Part shown: one piece after another, positions 51,895 through 60,675 of the stretch | How positions within the stretch are numbered: the stretch's first letter is position 1 | How the letters are laid out: each line of letters starts with the position of its first letter | NCBI GenBank assembly: GCA_025980765.1 | Contig: JAICXB010000006.1 | Span: 1 to 64,000, forward strand | Length of the DNA stretch: 64,000 nt | Direction: 5' to 3' | From: Terriglobales bacterium | GTDB lineage: Bacteria; Acidobacteriota; Terriglobia; Terriglobales; Acidobacteriaceae | Made by a program: the position numbers and the translations under genes | The notes under the pieces: model-generated | Database searches by the model: none | What the model was told of the DNA's origin: nothing | Seen by the model: the letters and a program-made list of their open reading frames with translations, nothing else

Positions 51895-52635
51895 GTGCTC
51901 AAGCAGTCTGATGCCATTGTGCTGCGGACGTATCCGCTGCGGGAAGCCGACCTGCTGGTAACTTTGTTTACGCGGGACGAAGGCAAGCTGCGCGGAGTAG
52001 CGCGATCGGCCAAGAAGTCGAAGCGCCGATTTGGCGGCGCGCTGGAGCCCCTGACCCGCGTTCGCGCCTACTACGATCAGAAGACCGGACAGGAACTGGT
52101 GCGGCTCGATTCCTGTGATGTGCTCGAATCGCCATTGATGCATGCCGTGGACTACGAGCGCGCGGTAGCTTTGTCCTATGTCGCCGAAGTGTTGGACGAA
52201 CTGCTTCCCGATCACGATGCGAACGACGCGGTGTTTCGCCTTACGCTCTCGGTGCTGCCGCATTTGGAGTCGGGCAATATTTGGATGCCGCTCACGTATT
52301 TCGATCTGTGGATCACGCGGCTGATGGGGCTGCTCCCGGAACTCGGCGCGTGCATTATTTGTGGCGAGGTGCTGAATGGGACTGGCAAGGTTTACTATCA
52401 CGCCCTGGCAGATGGCCTGATGTGCGTGGCGCATAAGCGCCTTGCCAGTTCGGAGATGTCGCTGAAATCCCGCGCTTTGGCGGCAGAAATGTTTCGTGCC
52501 GCGGTCGACACGTTTTCGGCACAGCCCTGGAAGCGCCAGCAAGGGGCCGATCTGCGAAAGTTTTTGGGCCAATGCATTGAGCGGCACATTGAGGGCAAGC
52601 TGGTCACTGGCGTGGCACTGGGCAAACTGGACTAG
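51895..52635 (+). CDS. recO: DNA repair protein RecO
   Basis: 246 residues. N-terminal OB fold: AIVLRTYPLREADLLVTLFT, then EGKLRGVARSAKKSKRRFGG. A helical C-terminal domain with GACIICGE, half of a zinc site; the second Cys pair is reduced to one Cys (GLMCVAH). It helps load RecA at gaps with RecF/RecR. GTG 51895 gives MLKQSDAIVL, a typical RecO start. A GTTTC array element separates it from glyQ. Confidence 0.92.
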   Translation: MLKQSDAIVLRTYPLREADLLVTLFTRDEGKLRGVARSAKKSKRRFGGALEPLTRVRAYYDQKTGQELVRLDSCDVLESPLMHAVDYERAVALSYVAEVLDELLPDHDANDAVFRLTLSVLPHLESGNIWMPLTYFDLWITRLMGLLPELGACIICGEVLNGTGKVYYHALADGLMCVAHKRLASSEMSLKSRALAAEMFRAAVDTFSAQPWKRQQGADLRKFLGQCIERHIEGKLVTGVALGKLD

Positions 52636-52640
52636 CTCGA

Positions 52641-52792
52641 AAAGACGTTTCGAGTTTCGGGTTTCAAGTTTCGAGTTTCGGATGTCGAGTTTCAATTTGG
52701 ATTACAGTCAGAGTGCCGAAGAGCCGTGTCGGTTTTCAAACCTGAAACACGAAACCTGAAACGCCTTTTCGGAATTTGAAACCTGAAATGTT
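52641..52792. repeat. GTTTCGAG inverted-array element
   Basis: Left arm GACGTTTCGAGTTTCGGGTT, then TCAAGTTTCGAGTTTCGG; right arm CCTGAAACACGAAACCTGAA, then ACGCC and another GAAACCTGAAATG. It runs into the glyQ leader, where its last units create an upstream TTG and ATG in the glyQ frame. Confidence 0.75.
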
Positions 52793-52820
52793 CTTGAGAT
52801 CTGACAGGAGACACGAGGAA

Positions 52821-53804
52821 GTGTTGGCGCCTACATTTCAGGAATTGATTCTTCGCCTCCAGTCTTTCTGGGCGGAGCGGGGATGCGTGTTGCAGCAGCC
52901 CTATGATCTGGAAGTGGGGGCGGGCACCATGGCGCCGGAAACGTTTCTGCGCGTGCTTGGACCGAAGCCGTATCGAGTCGCGTATTTACAGCCTTCTCGT
53001 CGTCCTGCCGATGGACGCTATGGCGAGAACCCCAACCGGCTTTACAAGCACACGCAGCTCCAGGTGATCTTGAAGCCGCCGCCGGACGATGTTCAGGAGC
53101 TGTACCTCAGGTCGCTGGAGGCAATCGGCATCGATTTGCGCAAGCACGATATCAAATTCGAGGAAGACAACTGGGAATCGCCAACGCTGGGCGCCTGGGG
53201 TATCGGGTGGCAAGTCATGCTCGATGGTTTGGAAATCACGCAGTTCACATATTTCCAGCAATGCGGCGGCATCGATCTTGATCCCATCTCCGCCGAGCTG
53301 ACCTACGGTCTGGAGCGCCTCGCCGCGTTCCTGCAGGACGTGGACAGCATTTACGACATCGTATGGGCGCGCGGCGCAGATGGCCATTGCGTCACTTACG
53401 GCGACGTTCGCCTGGCGGAGGAATTGCAGTTATCGGTGTACAACTTCGAGGCTGCGGACGTAGCGAAGGCCTGGCAACATCTTCAACTGTTCGAAGCGGA
53501 ATGCAAATCGCTGCTGGACAGCTACTGGAAACTGAAGGAATCGAACGGAGCGCCGGGCGACCCGTCTGGCCAAGTGCCTTTGAAGCGCTTTCCCCTGCTC
53601 GGCGCCTTCGATCTTTGCCTCAAGTGCTCACATATTTTCAACATTCTCGACGCCAGGGGCGCAATTTCCGTAACGGAACGCGTTGGCGTCATTGCACGCA
53701 TTCGGGCGCTTGCGGTTGGCGTCGCCAAAGCATTCCTTGACCAGCAACAGGCTCCAATCGAAGCGCCCTCACCAGAACACGCCACAACCTCAATCCATGC
53801 CTGA
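52821..53804 (+). CDS. glyQ: Glycyl-tRNA synthetase alpha subunit
   Basis: 327 residues from GTG 52821, with GGAG ten bases upstream; an in-frame ATG at 52788 is repeat-derived and less likely. Family motifs: [68 protein letters not shown] and GGIDLDP, in the class II catalytic core. It forms the alpha2beta2 enzyme with GlyS. The stop lies 8 bp inside glyS, so the two are coupled. Confidence 0.96.
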   Translation: MLAPTFQELILRLQSFWAERGCVLQQPYDLEVGAGTMAPETFLRVLGPKPYRVAYLQPSRRPADGRYGENPNRLYKHTQLQVILKPPPDDVQELYLRSLEAIGIDLRKHDIKFEEDNWESPTLGAWGIGWQVMLDGLEITQFTYFQQCGGIDLDPISAELTYGLERLAAFLQDVDSIYDIVWARGADGHCVTYGDVRLAEELQLSVYNFEAADVAKAWQHLQLFEAECKSLLDSYWKLKESNGAPGDPSGQVPLKRFPLLGAFDLCLKCSHIFNILDARGAISVTERVGVIARIRALAVGVAKAFLDQQQAPIEAPSPEHATTSIHA

Positions 53805-55926
53805 CCTGCTCATAGAAATTGGATGTGAAGAGATTCCCGCCCGCATGATCGACGGCGCGCGCGACGAGTTTGTAAAACGAGTCCACGATCTTCTCCGCCG
53901 CGAACGCCTGCTCAACGGAGACCCATCCCGGAATCATGCCTTCTCCACTCCACGCCGGATCGCATGTTTCATTTCGGGAATCGAAGCGCGTCAGCCCGAT
54001 CTGAAGGAAGAACTGCAAGGGCCGGCAACCAAGGTCGCATTCAAAGACGGAAAGCCCACGGCCGCCGCCGAAGCCTTCGCACGCAAGGCAGGAGTGTCCG
54101 TTTCGCAGCTTCAGACAATCACCACTCATAAGGGTGAATACATCGCGGCCACTGTCGTGCGAAACGGACGCAGCGCTGCCGACTTGATCGCGGCGGAACT
54201 TCCCAGGGAGCTAAACGCACTCTACTGGGCCAAGAACATGTACTGGCGCGCAAGCAAGCCGGAGCGTTTTGTCCGCCCCGTGCGCTGGATCGTCGCCATG
54301 CTCGATGGAGAAGTTTTGCCTTTGGAGTACGCCGGGGTCCACGCGGGGAACCGCACGCGCGGACATCGGATTCTGCATTCGGCGGAAATCGCAATTTCGG
54401 CCCCATCCGTTTATGCGCGCGAACTCGACAACGGAAAGGTAATCGTCGATTCGGCCGCCCGCGAGCAGCGCATTCGCAAAGCCCTGGACGCGGCGACACG
54501 CGCCATTCCCGGAGCGCGCTGGCGCGAAGATACCGAATTGCTGAAAACGGTCGTCAACCTTACCGAATTTCCCGGAGTGGCGCTCGGCAGCTTTGACCGC
54601 CAGTTCCTTTCTCTCCCGGAAGAAGTTCTGGTCACGGTGATGCGCGACCACCAAAAATATTTCGCAGTGGAAGACGAGAGTGGAAAGTTGTCGCCGCATT
54701 TTCTTGCCGTGCTCAATACCGATCGCGATTATGACGGCGTGATTCGCCATGGAAATGAGCGTGTGCTGCGCGCCCGCTTCAGCGACGCCCAATTTTTCTG
54801 GGAGACCGATCAGAAGATCCCACTCACAGAACGCGTGGAGATGCTGCGCAATCTCACCTTTCAGCGCGATCTGGGAAGCTACTGGTCAAAGACTGAGCGG
54901 ATGCGCGGGTTGGCAGCAAGGTTGACGGCGGCACTGAACGACGGAGAGACGTCGGTGTCATCCCGCTCGGTCGACGAGGCGGCGCGGCTGGCAAAGTCGG
55001 ACCTTACTACGGAGTTGGTCAAGGAATTCACCGAACTCCAGGGGGTGATCGGTGGTCTCTATGCCAAAGCGCAGGGCATCGATACTGTCGCCGCCGACGC
55101 CATCTACGATCAATATCTGCCTGAATCGAGCGATGATGCGATCCCGCGCTCGGTGGAGGGAGCATTGGTCGCGATTGCGGATAAGGCCGACAGCGTAGCC
55201 GGAATGTTTGCGCTGGGAATTGAACCCAGCGGGTCGAAAGATCCCTTCGCACTGCGACGGCAGGCGAATGGCATTGTGCGCATCCTCGCCGAACACACAC
55301 TCCCATTGCCGGTTAGCATAATCAGCGATGCGGCTCTTGCACAGTACCGCAGATCCGATGAACTCCGAGGTAAGCTTCGCAAACTGGATAACGCGCCCGA
55401 TGCACTCGCCGCTTTCTTTCGCGAGCGGCTGGAGTTTTATCTGCGCGACGTACTCGGGTTTGCCTACGACGTGGTAAATGCCGTGCTCGCAGCCGGAAGC
55501 AATGACGTGCCGGACGCGCTAGCGCGTGCCCAAGCCGTAACCAAAGTCCGCGAGACTGACGATTTCCTTGCGATTTCGATCGCGTTCAAGCGCATAAAGA
55601 ACATTCTGCGCCAGGCACAAGAACGAAAAGAGACTTCGAGTGCATCCTTCGATCGCTCGCGCCTGGTGGAACCCGCAGAGCAGGATTTGGGCAATCACGT
55701 CCTCGAGACTGTCAGACAAGTGCAAGCACTTCTGCCGCTCAAACGGTACGAAGAAGCGCTTGCCGCAATCGCTCGGCTTCGTCCCGTGGTTGACACCTTC
55801 TTTGACAAAGTCATGGTGATGGTTGACGACGAATCCTTGCGCTTGAACCGCCTGGGGCTCCTCGCCACCATCCAGCTCAGTTTCTCGACCATTGCAGATT
55901 TTTCGGAGATAGCGGCTGGTTCCTAG
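53797..55926 (+). CDS. glyS: Glycyl-tRNA synthetase beta subunit
   Basis: 709 residues from ATG 53797, overlapping the glyQ stop. Family motifs: [15 protein letters not shown] at the start, [33 protein letters not shown] and [16 protein letters not shown] late. A DALR-type anticodon-binding region lies at the C-terminus. It binds tRNA-Gly and completes the heterotetramer. Normal length. Confidence 0.96.
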   Translation: MPDLLIEIGCEEIPARMIDGARDEFVKRVHDLLRRERLLNGDPSRNHAFSTPRRIACFISGIEARQPDLKEELQGPATKVAFKDGKPTAAAEAFARKAGVSVSQLQTITTHKGEYIAATVVRNGRSAADLIAAELPRELNALYWAKNMYWRASKPERFVRPVRWIVAMLDGEVLPLEYAGVHAGNRTRGHRILHSAEIAISAPSVYARELDNGKVIVDSAAREQRIRKALDAATRAIPGARWREDTELLKTVVNLTEFPGVALGSFDRQFLSLPEEVLVTVMRDHQKYFAVEDESGKLSPHFLAVLNTDRDYDGVIRHGNERVLRARFSDAQFFWETDQKIPLTERVEMLRNLTFQRDLGSYWSKTERMRGLAARLTAALNDGETSVSSRSVDEAARLAKSDLTTELVKEFTELQGVIGGLYAKAQGIDTVAADAIYDQYLPESSDDAIPRSVEGALVAIADKADSVAGMFALGIEPSGSKDPFALRRQANGIVRILAEHTLPLPVSIISDAALAQYRRSDELRGKLRKLDNAPDALAAFFRERLEFYLRDVLGFAYDVVNAVLAAGSNDVPDALARAQAVTKVRETDDFLAISIAFKRIKNILRQAQERKETSSASFDRSRLVEPAEQDLGNHVLETVRQVQALLPLKRYEEALAAIARLRPVVDTFFDKVMVMVDDESLRLNRLGLLATIQLSFSTIADFSEIAAGS

Positions 55927-56340
55927 TGTAGTGCGTCATAGATAACGGAACGTAATCAACATGAAAACCGCGAATACGCAGGCCGAATGTTGGTGCCGCC
56001 ATGTATTCGGGACCTCCGCACTCTACAGAGTTCCCATGCTGAAACTGTCATCCTGAGGCGCAGCCGAAGGACCTCCTGCGACATTGTCGGACTGAAACGT
56101 CGGTTGCGCGGCTCTTCAACCACAAGTCAGGTTTTCACGTACAGTGGCCGAAGATCCCTGCTCACTGCAACCTCTCATACACTTCGCAGTAGGTCCTTCG
56201 GCTGCCCTCAGGATGACAGCTGCAGAGATTGATGCAGCTTTTCGCTTGGCAAAGTTAAGGCCATACTCAGTGCAGATCAAGTGTTGTTGTCTCCCAGAAC
56301 CCGGCGTGGGCGATTCGGGAGAGTATTATGCGGATAGCGA
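55927..56340. other. Intergenic region holding a TIR element
   Basis: No gene. Apart from the inverted-repeat element at 56045-56219 it shows no recognised structure. Confidence 0.5.
56045..56219. repeat. MITE-like element with ATCCTGAG...CCGAAGGACC ends
   Basis: The inverted ends are 29-30 bp: CTGTCATCCTGAGGCGCAGC, then CGAAGGACCT, at the left and the reverse complement (one base shorter) at the right. Core ~115 bp, non-coding. Unlike the array elements, the ends are not built from tandem units. Confidence 0.8.
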
Positions 56341-59151
56341 ATGCCCGAATCTATTGATTGGCCGCTGGACCATCGGCAACGGAGCCGCCGCCTATTTTTC
56401 CTCGTTCTTATTGTTATTCTCATCATAGTTTTCGGCTCTCGCACCGCGCTGTCGTACTACGTTGACGCGCTGTGGTTCGGATCGCTGGGATACGGAAACG
56501 TGTTCTGGACGACACTGCGCATTCAATGGGTCATCTTCGCAGCATTTTCAGCCGCTACGTTCGTGGTCCTCTATGGATCGTTTGTGGCGCTCAAGCGCGT
56601 ACACCTTCCTAACCTACGAAGCAGTCACACCATCTTTATCGCCGGAGAGCCCTTCAGGCTGCCAATCGAACCGGTACTCCATTTGGTTGGGCTTGGGATT
56701 TCGCTTGTCATTGCAGTTGTCACCGGCGCCGCCATGATGACAGAGTGGCCGACGCTTGCTCTCTATTGGTATGCCTCGCCCGCCCGTGTCAGCGTTGTGG
56801 ATCCCATCCTTGGCAAGCCGCTGAGCTTCTACCTGTTCGCTCTCCCTGCATGGCAGATCATTCTGGGATGGCTTATGACACTCGCGGTGATTACCTGCAT
56901 TGCCGCCATTTTCTTCGTTCTGGTCAGCGGCGGTACCAGGGCACTCACCGCACGCCGCAGCAGCTATGCCCCATTGCCGGTGGGCGGACTTTCCGTTGCG
57001 TTTGCGTTTCTGCTGCTGACGCTTGCCGGACGCGTGTATCTCAGCCGCTTTGAGCTGCTGTTTGAGGACCACACTATCTTCGCCGGCGTCACCTATACCG
57101 ACGCGCACGTCACGCTGTGGGGGTTGCTGGTCATCTGTCTCGCGCTGGTTCTCGGCGCCGCCATCGCAATTGCGAATGCAGTGTCTGCTTCCCGGTTGCG
57201 TTGGCTCGTTGCTGCCGTGGTTCCGGCCGCTGCGTGCTTTGTTCTGTTTCAGATTTTTGCCTGGTACGTCAGCAGCTTTATCGTCAAGCCCAACGAGCTG
57301 GTGCGTGAGCAGCCTTACATCCTTCACAACATCGATTTGACGCGCCAGGCCTACGGACTAGATGAGATCTCGGCGCGTGAGTTTCCCGCAGAGACCACCG
57401 TCGGAGCGACCGATCCTCGAAACAATCAGGCTACGCTGCAGAACATCCGGCTTTGGGACTGGCGTGCGCTGCAGGACACGCTTCGCCAGATACAGGAAAT
57501 TCGTACCTACTACGACTTTCCCGACATCGACATCGACCGCTATGAAATCAACGGCGCAATTCGCCAGGTAATGCTTGCGGCGCGCGAGCTGAATGTAGAA
57601 AAGCTCCCCGAGAGCAGCCGCAATTGGATTAACGAGAAGCTGATCTACACCCATGGATACGGCATCACCATGAATCCGGTGAATGGCTTCACTCCCGAAG
57701 GACTGCCAACCCTGATTCTGAGCAATATGCCGGTGCAGAGTACGGTGCCCAACCTCAACGTCACGCGCCCCGAGATCTATTTTGGCGAGCTGACCAACAC
57801 TGACGTGTACGTGAAGACGCGCCAGAAAGAATTCAATTATCCGCAAGGTCAGACCAACAGCCTCACCGCCTACGAAGGCTTCGGCGGAATTGAGCTTGGC
57901 GGTTTTCTGCGCCGCATCCTGCTCGCCTTCGATCGCGGCGACATCGGCAAGCTGCCATTCAGCGATGATGTAAACCGCAATAGCCGGCTGCTGATGCGGC
58001 GCAACGTGCGCGATCGTGTAGCGGCGCTGGCGCCCTTCCTCACCTTCGATCCGGACCCGTTCATCGTGCTCGGCGACGATGGCCGGCTCTCGTGGATCAT
58101 GGATGCCTTCACCACCTCGGAAACGTATCCCTACTCCAGCCACTACCGCCTGGGCGACAGTCGCATCAATTACATTCGGAACAGCGTCAAGGTGGTGATC
58201 GATGCCTACAATGGAACAACCACTTTTTACGTTTTCGATACGCGCGATCCCATCATCGCCGCGTATCGCCGCATTTTTCCCAGCTTGTTCAAGGACGCGG
58301 CGGAGATGCCGCCGGACCTGCGCAAACATGTGCGCTATCCCGAGCTGTTGCTCAAAATGCAGGCGGCTGTTTATGGGCTCTATCACATGACCGATCCCGG
58401 CGTCTTCTACAACCGGGAAGACTTGTGGACAGTGGCCAGCGAACTCGGGATGAGCCCAACCGGCGAGCAGGTCACGCAACCCATGGAACCGAATTTCGTG
58501 CTGATGAAACTTCCGGGTGAATCCGGAGTGGAGTTCGTGGGGATCCTGCCGTTCACGCCGGCCAACCGCAACAACATGATTGGCTGGATCGCCGGCCGCA
58601 GCGATGGCGCTCATTATGGAACATCGATTGTCTATGATTTTCCCAAAACGAAATTGGTGGACGGTCCGCTGCAGATCGAGGCGCGAATCGATCAAAACGC
58701 GCAGCTCTCCGGACAACTGTCACTGTGGAACCAGCAAGGGTCGCATGTAAGGCGCGGCACCCTGCTGGTGATCCCCTGTGGTCGCGCCTTGCTGTATGCA
58801 GAACCGATTTATCTGCAGGCCGAGCGCAGCCCCATGCCGGAGCTGCGTCTGGTGGTGCTCGCCTTGCAAGACCGGCTCGCATACGGACCAACCTTCGAGT
58901 CCGCCATGGCAGCGCTCTTCGGCAACGCGCCATCGTCAATGAGTCCCGGAGCTGCAGCCGCAGAGCCGGCGCGAACCGCCTCTGGGACGCCTTCCCGGCC
59001 GGCAGCCGATCTCAATGGCCTGATCACCCAAGCTGCGAAAGACCTTGCCGACTATCAGCGCCTCACCGCTGAAGGCAAACTCGCCGAGGCCGGCCAGAAG
59101 CTGGAGGAACTGAAACACACATTGGACGAACTTAATAACAGACAAAAATGA
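56341..59151 (+). CDS. UPF0182-family integral membrane protein
   Basis: 936 residues. The N-terminal ~310 residues have seven or so membrane segments (FLVLIVILIIVFGSR, YYVDALWFGSLGYGNVFWTT). A large outside domain contains the family blocks TVGATDPRNNQATLQNIRLWD, YGITMNPVNGFTPEGLP and LWTVASELGMS. The C-terminus has a Pro/Ala linker and a coiled coil (LAEAGQKLEELKHTLDELNN). The family is widespread and uncharacterised. Alone, with no operon partner. Confidence 0.93.
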   Translation: MPESIDWPLDHRQRSRRLFFLVLIVILIIVFGSRTALSYYVDALWFGSLGYGNVFWTTLRIQWVIFAAFSAATFVVLYGSFVALKRVHLPNLRSSHTIFIAGEPFRLPIEPVLHLVGLGISLVIAVVTGAAMMTEWPTLALYWYASPARVSVVDPILGKPLSFYLFALPAWQIILGWLMTLAVITCIAAIFFVLVSGGTRALTARRSSYAPLPVGGLSVAFAFLLLTLAGRVYLSRFELLFEDHTIFAGVTYTDAHVTLWGLLVICLALVLGAAIAIANAVSASRLRWLVAAVVPAAACFVLFQIFAWYVSSFIVKPNELVREQPYILHNIDLTRQAYGLDEISAREFPAETTVGATDPRNNQATLQNIRLWDWRALQDTLRQIQEIRTYYDFPDIDIDRYEINGAIRQVMLAARELNVEKLPESSRNWINEKLIYTHGYGITMNPVNGFTPEGLPTLILSNMPVQSTVPNLNVTRPEIYFGELTNTDVYVKTRQKEFNYPQGQTNSLTAYEGFGGIELGGFLRRILLAFDRGDIGKLPFSDDVNRNSRLLMRRNVRDRVAALAPFLTFDPDPFIVLGDDGRLSWIMDAFTTSETYPYSSHYRLGDSRINYIRNSVKVVIDAYNGTTTFYVFDTRDPIIAAYRRIFPSLFKDAAEMPPDLRKHVRYPELLLKMQAAVYGLYHMTDPGVFYNREDLWTVASELGMSPTGEQVTQPMEPNFVLMKLPGESGVEFVGILPFTPANRNNMIGWIAGRSDGAHYGTSIVYDFPKTKLVDGPLQIEARIDQNAQLSGQLSLWNQQGSHVRRGTLLVIPCGRALLYAEPIYLQAERSPMPELRLVVLALQDRLAYGPTFESAMAALFGNAPSSMSPGAAAAEPARTASGTPSRPAADLNGLITQAAKDLADYQRLTAEGKLAEAGQKLEELKHTLDELNNRQK

Positions 59152-59155
59152 AGGA

Positions 59156-59187
59156 GGACCACGGAGACAAGGAGTCACGGAGAACAG
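59156..59187 (+). repeat. CACGGAG one-sided array
   Basis: ACCACGGAGACAAGGAGTCA, then CGGAGAAC, directly after the UPF0182 stop; no inverted partner arm found. Looks like half an element. Confidence 0.65.
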
Positions 59188-59261
59188 CGAAGCTTGGCTG
59201 GGACCAGCGGCTCAGCACTGCATCCTCGACTTTCACATCAGGGTATGATGTTCGGCTTGCT

Positions 59262-60575
59262 ATGAAAATCCTGCTTGCGCTTTGCCTGGCTCTTTCGTCC
59301 CCACCCGCCTACTCACAGTCGGCGCCGAATCCCAAGCTGCTGGCTGAGATCGAAAACATAAAGGCAATCGACCACCATTCTCACCCCCCAAAACTTGTTT
59401 CGGCCGGCGAGAAGGATGAAGATTATGACGCTCTCCCATGCGATCCTGCCACGCCATTCGATCCCCCTTATGCCGTGCGGCCTGAAAATCCCATGTACAT
59501 GGAAGCCTGGAAGGCGCTGTGGAATTATCCCTACAACGATCGCTCTCCCGAGCACGTCCGCTTTGTGCTGGACGCGAAGGCTAAAGCAAAGCAGGAGCAA
59601 GGCGACAATTACGCAAACTGGATTCTCGATCGCCTCGGAATTGAAACGGAATTTGCCAATCGGATTGCATTGGGGCGTGGACTTCAGCCGCCGCGCTTCC
59701 GTTGGGTTCCGTTCGACGATGCTCTACTCTCTCCTTTAAACAATTCCGCGGTGGCCGATAACCCAGATCGCAAGCCATTCTATCAACTTGAAGGGAAATT
59801 GCTCCAGCGTTACATGAAGGACCTAAACCTGACAGCAGCGCCCAGGACTTTGGAGGAGTACACCGCGCGCGTGGTCACTCCCACTTTGGAACGTCAGAAA
59901 CAGGGCGGGGCCGTCGCCATCAAATTTGAAGCCGCATACCTACGCTCGCTGGATTTCGAGCCCGCCTCACAGGCCGAAGCGGCAGCGATTTACGGCAGAT
60001 ACGCCAATGGCGGAGCTCCCTCGAAGCAAGAGAACCTTAAGCTGCAGGATTATCTGTTTCGTTACATAGCCGCCGAAGCCGGACGCCTGAAGTTGGCAGT
60101 GCATTTCCATACCGGCGGCGGTTGTGGCAGCTACTTCGATTTGCCGGGCGCCGATCCGGCGTTGCTGAGCTCTGTGATCGACGATGCGTCACTGCGGAAC
60201 ACAACGTTTGTCTTGGTGCATGGCGGGGCTCAGACCTACAGCAAGAAAGTCGCATATCTGATGTCGAAGCCGAACGTGTATGCCGACTTTTCAGAAATTA
60301 CCTGGCTACTGTCTCCACGAGCGCTCAGCTACATAGTCCGCAACTTCCTGGAGTGGTATCCGGAGAAGACGATGTTCGGCACCGATCTCTCGCCGGGAAC
60401 ACCAGACATCGATTGGGAAGAGATCGGCTGGGTAACCAGTCAAACCGGTCGCCGCGCACTGGCCATGGCGTTAACCGGCATGATGGACGACGGCGAGATT
60501 TCCTACTCGCGCGCAGTGGAACTTGCTCACATGGTGCTGCATGATAATGCGGCGAAGCTCTACGGCATCCAATAA
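59262..60575 (+). CDS. Secreted amidohydrolase-family (Amidohydro_2) protein
   Basis: 437 residues from ATG 59262, with signal peptide KILLALCLALSSPPAYSQ. Metal-site motifs of the TIM-barrel amidohydrolases: IDHHSHPPK near residue 35, AVHFHTGGGCGS near 285, FVLVHGG, and MFGTDLSPGTPDIDW near 370. The closest type is the metal-dependent hydrolase group that includes decarboxylases. Periplasmic. Substrate unknown. Confidence 0.85.
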   Translation: MKILLALCLALSSPPAYSQSAPNPKLLAEIENIKAIDHHSHPPKLVSAGEKDEDYDALPCDPATPFDPPYAVRPENPMYMEAWKALWNYPYNDRSPEHVRFVLDAKAKAKQEQGDNYANWILDRLGIETEFANRIALGRGLQPPRFRWVPFDDALLSPLNNSAVADNPDRKPFYQLEGKLLQRYMKDLNLTAAPRTLEEYTARVVTPTLERQKQGGAVAIKFEAAYLRSLDFEPASQAEAAAIYGRYANGGAPSKQENLKLQDYLFRYIAAEAGRLKLAVHFHTGGGCGSYFDLPGADPALLSSVIDDASLRNTTFVLVHGGAQTYSKKVAYLMSKPNVYADFSEITWLLSPRALSYIVRNFLEWYPEKTMFGTDLSPGTPDIDWEEIGWVTSQTGRRALAMALTGMMDDGEISYSRAVELAHMVLHDNAAKLYGIQ

Positions 60576-60675
60576 AGTTGATGGAGTGAACTGAAGCTCG
60601 ATAACGTAGATTTCGCCCTTGAGGCGCGCCGTCGGTACTGTAGAAAATCACAAGGAGCTTGGGAAAATAATCAAA

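Noticed and set aside
53683-53796. Longer start for glyS at 53683
   Set aside because: It would lie inside glyQ and add a non-family extension; ATG 53797 gives the standard N-terminus.
57358-58716. 452-codon minus-strand frame inside the UPF0182 gene
   Set aside because: Antisense shadow of a well-recognised family; the composition is typical of an opposite-strand frame (many His/Arg/Gln) and no motif is seen.
13399-59187. CRISPR array
   Set aside because: The short repeated units are degenerate, inverted and lack regular spacers of constant size; no cas gene is present.
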